Of a DNA stretch of 64,000 bases, positions 55,840-64,000 are shown one piece after another. Each line of letters opens with the position of its first letter. Position 1 is the first letter of the stretch. This DNA is from Prostheceraeus crozeri (lineage: Eukaryota; Platyhelminthes; Polycladida; Euryleptidae). The stretch is taken from assembly GCA_907163375.1 (NCBI GenBank), contig CAJQUW010005337.1, positions 27,366 to 91,365 of the forward strand, given 5' to 3'. Made by a program: the position numbers and the translations under genes. A model generated the notes under the pieces. The model did no database searches. It had not been told where the DNA came from and worked only from the letters and a program-made list of their open reading frames with translations.

Positions 55840-58800
55840 CCTCAAAATTATTCTTTTGCTAAAATTCATCAGTCAAACAATTTCTGATGTTGCCAAATTC
55901 ATTGATGAAAAACCAAAAGCTTCGGCTCTAAAGCCATCTTTTCTTTAGTTCCCTTCGTTTTCTTGTCCAATTCTATTTCTCAAATTTGCTGCCTTCATTT
56001 CGTTGCTCGTGTTGGCATGCTTGAGTACAATTAACTTCAATATCCAAGCTTTCTAATACCAGTGCATCTTATAACATTCATAGAAATATATTTCAATTCA
56101 ATGGCTAATTTATCAATTTATTTTTTTTAATCAGATTTCGAATATTAAAATGTAATATGAATACATACTATATGACACAAGAAAGAGATAAGAGGATATT
56201 ACCGAGAAAAAATAAATTAGTTAACTTAGTAGCAGTCCAAATAATGCAGATTATACTTAGGAATAACGATACTAATGATAAAACAAACAAAGCGCTATAA
56301 TAAGCGTATATATACATATATTGTTGCTGATGAGCATAACTGCTTTGACTTACATAAGCAGTTATGTATAAAAATTACATATAAATTTGATGATGCTGTC
56401 ATTTTTAATTAGCTCAATCAACTTTTTCCTTTGAAGTATCCGTACCACTTACATGTCATATTATCGTACTGAAACTGTTTATGTCCTATAGGCTTCCTGT
56501 GCCTGTTATTGACGATACATATAGTACTAAACATACAAAGAATCGTGAGCAGAACGGTGTTGACCATAGACATCAGATTTAACAGTATTTGTTAAACCTT
56601 AGCATTAAATAATTTCTTTGCCTTGACAAATTAAGAACATCAGAAACGGCGGCAATTTCAATTTCCACATTGTTGTTAATTATGGAGGTATCTGCGGGAA
56701 TTCATCAAAATTGTGAGGTGAGACCTCACCTTGCGAAGCTATGGCCCTGTTGGTTAGCTAAAGCAAAGCCGATTTAATTTTTCAATTGGTATCATCTTTT
56801 CGAGCAATTTATTGCTTCAGGACAGAAAGAAAACTATAATTTGTTAAGACATGCATTAATCAACATATTTGGTTGAAAAACTAAATCGGCATAATTTGGG
56901 TTAATGAACAGTATCTATGAATACAGTGTATGAATAGTTATATATGAAATTCGATGTGTAAAAAGAATTATGTTGTTTAAATTCATTTATTTTAATTAAT
57001 AGCGAATATTAAGTGGACAAATGTCCATATTATGGCGGATTATTTTATTTCCATTATTATTACTGAATCAAATCCACTGTTTTACATTATGCTTTAGAAT
57101 CGCCAACAAAAATATCTTCATATGTTATCTTATGATATCATTACTTATCTTTCAACAAATCTCCTTTTCGCCTTATATCTTTCAATTATTGATACAAATT
57201 CTCATTAATCAACTGATTTAAATCAGGACCTTTCTTAGTTCAGAGAACATTAAATCACACGTTTAGGTTTATATAAGAAGTAAACCATTATACTATATAT
57301 ATAATATAGGCCCTATATTGTAAAATTTTACTGTCCTGTAACCTAATTGAGTGATGCGACGTGTAGCATTTTTGTGTTAAATCGTCACTATGAGATTGAA
57401 CATATTCTTATTTCTATTCTTTAACTTTGTTTGAATATGTTCATGGTTTGAATAACATCAGTTTTCTTTATGCGTACGCTATGTTTTTAGCCGAGAACCC
57501 ATGTACCCTTTATAATTGTGAGCATAGCAATGTGTTAATGGATTTATACAGCATAGAGTTGTAAAGATAGCAGCTTAGATTAGATTAGATCAGATATTAC
57601 AGCATTGATTTTTTCATACTGATAGAAAACGTTATTAATTTACTGTTATATTTTACCGAGTGAGTCATATTGGTAGAATTTATCAGTTAATTTGTTTGTT
57701 CATTTATCAGTTTTTTGTTCGGAGGATTCTAACTTGAGTGACAAGGAAATGCCAATAAGGTCGCGCGAAATCTCACTCTATCTGGGGCGTCATATGTAGG
57801 CTAATACTCTGAGTAATTAGCTTGAAGACGTTTATTTAAGTCTGATTCGTAGATAGAGGATGAAGAGCTATCTCGGTTTTAACGACGCAGTTGGACAATT
57901 TACATTATTTGCCAGGCAATCTATTGACAAAAACAAACACCCATCCACGCTAAGAGATTCTACTTGATCTGTTCGATGTATGCACTTCAGTCACGCAGCC
58001 ATGGTAACTTCCATTTCGCATCTTATTTCTGATGACGTGGAGACATCGTGACGTGATGATATCCAAGTATTAGCTGCACAGAATTAGATTGTTTAATCGT
58101 ATCACTTTGCTAGAAGTGCAAACTGATTCAAGCAGATGGCACATGCAGGAACATAATAAGTGGGCAAAAAGAAATTTTTAATACCTTGCAGAGATAGGAA
58201 AAATAGTCGTGCGCCGCTTGCGGATTGCTCTGAATTCCTTCAAAAGGCTCCGATCGCCACGACTCCTTCAGATTAGAAGAATTCAGATCATTGCGCAAAA
58301 GTTTTCTCGATAATGTTGGCCCTTCCGATCATTTTAAAAAAAGTTAGCAGGCGCACGAAAAAACGTTCACAAACTTCTCTGTAGAACTTGACATCGTCTG
58401 TGTCTCTTTGCTGTGTGATCCGGTTGATAACAGTCACTGAAACTTCGCACAATTTGGCGTGTTTAATGTTGAACTGGTTGCTCATTGTTCGATTGCTATG
58501 GTATTATGTCAGCAGATTGTGCCATTTCAATAACGTTACATGTTCCAATGCTTCCCTTCTAGTCAAACGGAAGAAGAGGCGACCTGTCTAATTCTGTGAT
58601 TAGCTGTCTAGTGCGGTAAGGAAGTGACGCACCACCGAGTTTGGAGCTGATTTGTTGCTATTGTCAAGGTCGTGAGGTTCTCGATCATAAAACTCAGCTG
58701 ATTGAATGATACAGTTTCCTGCATTTAAACAACGGCTGCTGTATAACTAACGAGGATTTGGAAGTGATGAAGTAAGTAGAAACTTTGTACAATCAATTGA

Positions 58801-61740
58801 ATTCTAACAAACTCAAGGGGGCATTGCTGGTCTAATTCTATTTCCCATACATCTTAAATCTGCTTTATCGCAGATGCGATCATAGGAAAGATATGTCTTT
58901 GCCATTTAGCTGCAATAACACATCGACGAACTTTTCTTAGAAATAGCCAGTTACGAAGTGCAACTTAGTTATCGTGATGAGTAATAGTGACAATTGTGGA
59001 TATGGAAGATTCGAGAACAGATCAGTGATCATTGGTTTTACCATCATAGCTTAATCAACAAGGTATTAAGGATGATTTACCGTAAAATCCCTAAAGAATA
59101 GACCTACATGTACAAAGGTCGTATGTAATATTTCTAGTAGTAATTAATTCCTGCTGAGAATCGAGAGTCCATCTGCGACGTATGCATGCGGTGAAATCGA
59201 TAAAAAGATCCGGTAGAACTGAATCATTCGTCATGTGATATAGTATATGTATAACTACTTAAGAGAAAACTTTATTAAGCCTATTTTGAGAAATAATGAT
59301 TCGCTAAAATTCCTAAAAAGAAACCCTATCCAGTGGTCAGTATTTGGTTATGTTGTTCAGAGAGATGCAAGTTTTCCGGATTTCCCGGATGTTTTGAAAC
59401 CAACTGTATCATTGGGTTTCAGGATTACGTTTTGATTGAAAAATTTAATGAAAGGTTGGGGGTAGGGGGTATCACTTTTCATCGTTTCGTGTTCATGGTA
59501 CTGAGTAGTCTTGTGCGGAAGACCTCGAGTACCACTGAGAATAATGCACAAATCGTTGAAATTTTGATACCGTTTTGGATGTTAAACATAGATTTTCTAT
59601 CAATTCCAGTTGTTTTCTTTTCAAATCAGTCCAACTCTAGACTGTTGAAAGAAAATCAGTCTTCACACCATTGCTGAGTGACTGTGAGTGGACAGCGAGT
59701 AGAACAATCGTGTATTAGCCTTCTTCGCAATTAAAGGAAGGACCGTACATTTGTTAATACTTCTCTTTTTCCGCTGTCAATTCTGCAGTCAAAAAAAACT
59801 TCATCTCATTTGAAAATTCTACAGAAAAGCTGGTCATAGAAAATCATAGCGAAAAACTGCAGCTGATATGGACTGTAGGCTAGTTTATATTTGTTGTGTA
59901 TGTTACAACGTCCAGTTGCGTTGTAATCCTTTATAGTCGGGTTACTTACACTCCTAATGCTATATGAAAATATTGTTGGTTTATAAACAGATTCGTGGAC
60001 TGTTATAAATTAGCATGGAAATTTCCTTAGAATTATTGTTGGGTTACTTGAGAAATGTAATTGTCATATACGTAAATTCATCCAGATTAATTGTCGTGTG
60101 GAAGTAAATATTTCACTAGAGCTTTCGTCTAGGTAAGTACAGCGTAAGCGCTTCGAGGTCCCAAATAGCTGTTTCGCTCGAAGTTCTCGTTTTGTAAATT
60201 CGATTGTTGAAAAGAAGCCCCGCGAATCTGTTTACCAAACTAAATATTTTTATCTAAACAGTAGGCGTGTAGATAAAACCGGACTATGGTGTGAAAGGAT
60301 ATTTCCCCACGCAACTGAGCGTAAAAATAACCACTTCCGTATGCCTGTATACAGTTTGTGTCACAAATAATTTTGCCAGTGATGTGTGTGCTGTTAAGTC
60401 CAATTGTTTTTAAAAAAAAACGGTTCGTAACAGTTTGAATCTCATTACCAGACATCTCACTATCTGATTGGTGTGCTGGTTATAGAGCGGAATGAATTGA
60501 AACGAGTAAGACACCCTAAAATTCTCTATTCACAGCTGAGAGTAAGCATTTGTTGGTAGAGGACTAACAAAAATGCAGGCATTCAATTCATTTGCCTCTG
60601 CGACTGTATTATTATGAAATTGGAAGTAAGTTGTTAGACAAATGACTGCATGGGGATAGACACTTACTTATTCTTAGTAATCGCTTAAAATTGTGGTTAA
60701 GTAGCTAGCTTCATATAATCTGTATTAGCAGCTGTATAGTCAGCATAAGCACCAACACCCATATATCGAGTCATGTTATTAACAACCTTGTCTTTTCGTT
60801 TAGTTTCATTTAGAACTCGAAGTATTATCAAGTTATCACAAATATTTCACATGCGTGCATGATGTAATAATAACTTGAATTTTGTGAGAGAAGTGTTTTG
60901 AAAAAAAATAATTACCGTACGTAACATAATTTAACCTTGGTCATACAAGGCAAGCTGGAATAACGCTGCTTAAGATGTGGGGCAAATCGGAATGCTTGAA
61001 AATAAAATAGACTAAACTTAAAATATATAATATCACAGATCCTATGTCATGCTATTTTAAGGTGTTATATGAGATTCTCTGTTCCTGTGTACCGGGATGA
61101 CTAGGACAATATTGAAGTTGACCTACAATTTTAACTTCGCAAATATTCCTATCCATCACGTAAACAATTAAGTTTGGGTAGGCCTATTTTCTTATTACTG
61201 TCAAACAGTTTATACATTTCTAATTTACACTGTTGGACAAAAAAATGGAAGAGTAGACGAAAAACTTGTGACTTGAATATTGTTGAGTAACCCCGGCCGA
61301 TCATCAAATGTGTTGCAGAGATGCAAACTAATGTAGGATTTGACTATCATGATAAGGATGGTAACTTAAAAGAATCAGTGAATAGATTTATTGTGGGTGT
61401 GATGTTATTATAAAGTATGCATGTACATGTCCCTTCACGATTAGCACATGAGCCGATATCTTGATGTATATTTAGCCTATAGGAATAACATTCACTCGTA
61501 TATTTGTATCTCTATCACGAGCGCCAATCTACTAAAAAGCTGAGTGTCATTGGGTAAAAGTAATTTACACACTCTGACAGAGCTCAAAAAAGGAAAATAG
61601 GTTGCAATTGGAGTATTGGAGTTCATTGTCGTGGTACGAGACGCTACCTCTAGTGCTAAGTACCCATATAAAAACGTATGTTTTTGTTCATATGCAGGAC
61701 GATTTTTCTTTGAATATATATAAGGTCTTCTCTATTGGTT
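55840..61740. other. Long stretch without recognisable genes
   Basis: About 5.9 kb of AT-rich DNA with only short chance ORFs (longest 114 codons, at 59333). No splice-bounded exon, domain or repeat was recognised. One GTAGGCCTA word occurs at about 61177, outside this stretch's otherwise featureless interior in character. It may be intron, intergenic DNA or decayed repeats. Confidence 0.45.
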
Positions 61741-61744
61741 CACA

Positions 61745-61850
61745 CCGCCCCCCCCGCGCACGCGCCCCACCCGCCCCACGCTTGTATAAAAAACGCTCCT
61801 CGCTTACGCGTCCTGCGCTCACGGTGCAGGGTTTATTCGTCCAATCCTTA
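61745..61850 (+). promoter_or_regulatory. GC-rich block with TATA-like box
   Basis: A C-rich run (CCGCCCCCCCCGCGCACGCG) is followed by TGTATAAAAAACGC at about 61783 and a CG-rich downstream stretch. It contrasts sharply with the AT-rich surroundings and has the makings of a core promoter on the + strand. No gene was identified downstream, so function is unproven. Confidence 0.3.
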
Positions 61851-61979
61851 CGTTTTAGCGGATGTTTTTTTATCAGTTTGGCGGTAATTAATTTCAAGAT
61901 TTCCCGCCAATTGGTCGGAAATGATTTTTTTTTTCTCGATGGTGGCTTTGTTTATAAGCTAATTTGTCTGTTGTGTTGA

Positions 61980-63465
61980 CTGCAGAGGTCGTTCCGCTGT
62001 TAGGGAAGCCTGTCCCATTGCCCCAAACATTTTTTATGAATACAATTAGCTTAAATCGCCGCGCACTAGACCTATCGTCAGGTGAATGATGAATCTCCCA
62101 ATAATCGCGGTGAATGATGCCGTCTTCGCCTAATCCTAGGTCTGTGCTTTAATCGTTTGAATTCTGGAAAAATAGGAAAGGCAAGCGTGCGTTGTTGGTT
62201 TGAGTCAATTCGGGTGTTTCCAATGGGTGAGTAGGCTGCTGTTGAAGTCCACACGAGATGTTCCCTACATCAGCGCTATCAGCGTGTATTCCGACGTCCA
62301 CAATACCTTGATGGCAGCCTTCCACTTTTCTGTGATACGTTTCCCACTTGCTGTGAAACACGAACCTTTCAAAGCAGTAGTCGATGTGAACGAGCAGGAG
62401 ATAAAAAAAAACGACATTTTCATAAAAAATGCATAGAATTTATGTAAGCTCATGTATTTCTTGTGTTATTATTGGAAACATGGCATCATCAACAATGGGT
62501 CCTAAAAGGCCGGCTAATTTACTCGTGCTTATGGGTTAGAATTTTGGGTTCTTAATATCTCAACATTATCCATTTCTAGCCACAATGTAGGACTATTTAT
62601 TTCTGGAATTATGGTGAGGTGCCCGACAGACATAACGTCATTATAACTCGTCACCCTTATCGCACAAGTTGAGCTGGCAACTGCCGCTCGAATGGAGGGG
62701 TTAGCAGTTTTTTATGGCGAAGATTCATCTTTTTATCCGATATGACTGATTAGGTCAGAGAAACCTGATACTGAGGAAAGTGCACGTGACTGTTAGGCGC
62801 ATTGTTCTGTGGTGTACAACTGAAAAAGATCCAAATATAGTCTCTTCCAGCCTCATTTTGGAGGCGGATTTTTTTTTTAAGGTTGGCGGAAATCGCGCGC
62901 TGAGCGCTTTCCGCCAATTGGCGGAAGGCTCGACGACGAAAAAACCTGCTAACGTGATATTAAGTCAACATTGATTTCTTACAGCCACATATACTCATAT
63001 GTGGGGTTTGAGGGCTGAAATGAATAGCCTTATATTTGCATCATTCTGGGTGGTAGAAATGGCAACTGAAGAATCACTATGCAAAGCTGACTTGTAATTA
63101 TCTTGATGACAATTGCAATAGAGCAAGACCAAACTTGAATCTGCAGAAATTTTGAGTGAGAACAAACCAAACTTTGCTTGTTTCCTGAAGATTTACTTTC
63201 TCAAGCCTCATCTTGATGGATGTAGATGTACATAAACACTTCAGTGTTTAGTCGAAGGTTGTGTTTTGCGGTTTTTGTAAAGAGAACTACGTATTTTTAA
63301 AGATTTCGTACCGGATGTTATCAATCTGCTACCCATATTTGAATTTCATGCATCTCGTGAATCTTCATGAATTTGAACTGTCAAGGAAATCTGTTTGTTA
63401 CGAAATTGTCTATTAACATAAATTGAATGAATATTTTTTAGCAATATAAACTGAATATGTAAAGA
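61980..63465. other. No gene recognised
   Basis: Non-coding apart from short ORFs; includes the palindrome at 62.9 kb. Confidence 0.4.
62883..62935. promoter_or_regulatory. TTCCGCCAATTGGCGGAA palindrome
   Basis: An 18-bp perfect palindrome within GCGCTTTCCGCCAATTGGCG. A related string (TTTCCCGCCAATTGGTCGGA) lies at about 61896, each preceded by a GGCGG stretch. They look like E2F/CCAAT-type sites or the ends of a small repeat. Confidence 0.4.
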
Positions 63466-63470
63466 AAGAC

Positions 63471-64000
63471 CCATGAAGTGCCGACACGGGTGCGTCAATC
63501 TTGCGATTTGCTTTTCTGCAATACCGCATTTGTTCCATTCCCGATTATCTATCTGGGCCACAGCAACAATGCCGTGACACTAGTTATGGCGACCCAAGTA
63601 GCACAGCCCCGTCGGCCCCAACATGGGAAGATACTGTTTTGCCCAATGGCCCCGTGGGCTACCCGAATGGTAGCAGGTGCCGGCCACCATCAGGAAATGG
63701 CCGTTTTAGACTAGTTAATCCCACGTAAGCCCATATGTACCGGCGTGTAAACGACGTTGGCCCAGCAAAAGTTGCCCAATGTTGCCACAAAATACCCATC
63801 GTCAGCGCGCATGCATTTAACGTGCACGCAGCGGCTCCACACCGAGCCGATGCCGAAATGAGGTGCTACCCATGAAGTGCCGACACTGGTGCGTCAATCT
63901 TGCGATTTGCTTTTCTGCAATACCGCATTTGTTCCATTCCCGATTATCTATCTGGGCCACAGCAACAATGCCGTGACACTAGTTATGGCGATACATTAAT
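63471..64000. repeat. Tandem repeat, unit about 399 bp, running off the window
   Basis: CCATGAAGTGCCGACAC begins at 63471 and again at 63870. The following 130 bases match almost exactly (for example GGTGCGTCAATCTTGCGATT and GGGCCACAGCAACAATGCCG). At least 1.3 units are present, so a longer satellite array probably continues to the right. The unit is more GC-rich than the neighbourhood and holds GGCCC/GGGCC words (TTGGCCCAGCAAAAGTTGCC). Confidence 0.85.

Noticed and set aside
59333-59677. 114-codon plus-strand ORF
   Set aside because: No domain, no splice borders and composition like the surroundings; treated as chance.
61602-61979. 125-codon plus-strand ORF across the GC-rich block
   Set aside because: Its Pro/Arg-rich middle simply reflects the C-rich run and TATA region; no domain or conserved pattern is visible.

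Overview
The window is eukaryotic, AT-rich, repeat-dense genomic DNA. Spliced exons with GT-AG borders, several LINE lineages, a Penelope-like element, Tc1, hAT and Harbinger transposons, a PolB-bearing virus-like fossil and satellites all point to an animal. The recurring GTAGGCCTA-type word and the mix of elements suggest a marine deuterostome invertebrate such as an echinoderm or hemichordate. That placement is inference; no species-diagnostic gene was recognised.

Layout. 1-2050: two APE-type LINE fragments of one family on +. 2051-5979: an RLE-type LINE (R4/Dong-like) on the minus strand, lying between two (TTA)n tracts, with a leader made of a tRNA-like and two 7SL-RNA-like modules. 6165-9233: hAT-type terminal repeats with an 8-bp target duplication, around a decayed mariner-like transposase and degenerate 30-bp repeats. 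10640-11415: a 36-bp minisatellite. 11538-11885 and 26622-26969: two paralogous 348-bp host exons on the minus strand. Between them lie decayed LINEs (13.7-16.2 kb) and a Penelope-like element with an N-terminal GIY-YIG domain. The middle of that element is occupied by a 6.5-kb, 52-bp satellite (17.93-24.46 kb).

27.3-36.5 kb: a broken Polinton/adintovirus-like fossil with PolB N-terminal, dUTPase, deoxynucleoside kinase and tyrosine-recombinase remnants, between inverted repeats that resemble tRNA-headed SINEs. 37.45-38.96 kb: a foldback element. 39.1-47.8 kb: a region bounded by inverted ends full of CATACGTATG palindromes. It holds a MITE, a cluster of GGAAAATTTTCC palindromes, three nested hAT-type elements and a BEN-domain gene. 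47.9-49.3 kb: a Penelope-like scrap and a Harbinger transposase cut by a LINE scrap. 50.1-51.7 kb: a Tc1 element. 51.87-52.13 kb: a near-perfect 125-bp palindrome. 52.65-54.14 kb: a LINE with a long open reverse transcriptase. 55.05-55.83 kb: a Tc1 fossil. 55.85-63.46 kb: mostly featureless, ending in a tandem repeat of about 400 bp that runs off the window.

Host coding content is small: the pair of duplicated exons and the BEN-domain gene. The rest is mobile or repetitive DNA, much of it nested. The best leads are the 7SL/tRNA-like leader on a LINE apparently targeted to (TTA)n, the permuted Penelope-like element interrupted by a satellite, the virus-like fossil with a Y-recombinase, and the BEN gene inside a region with palindrome-rich ends.
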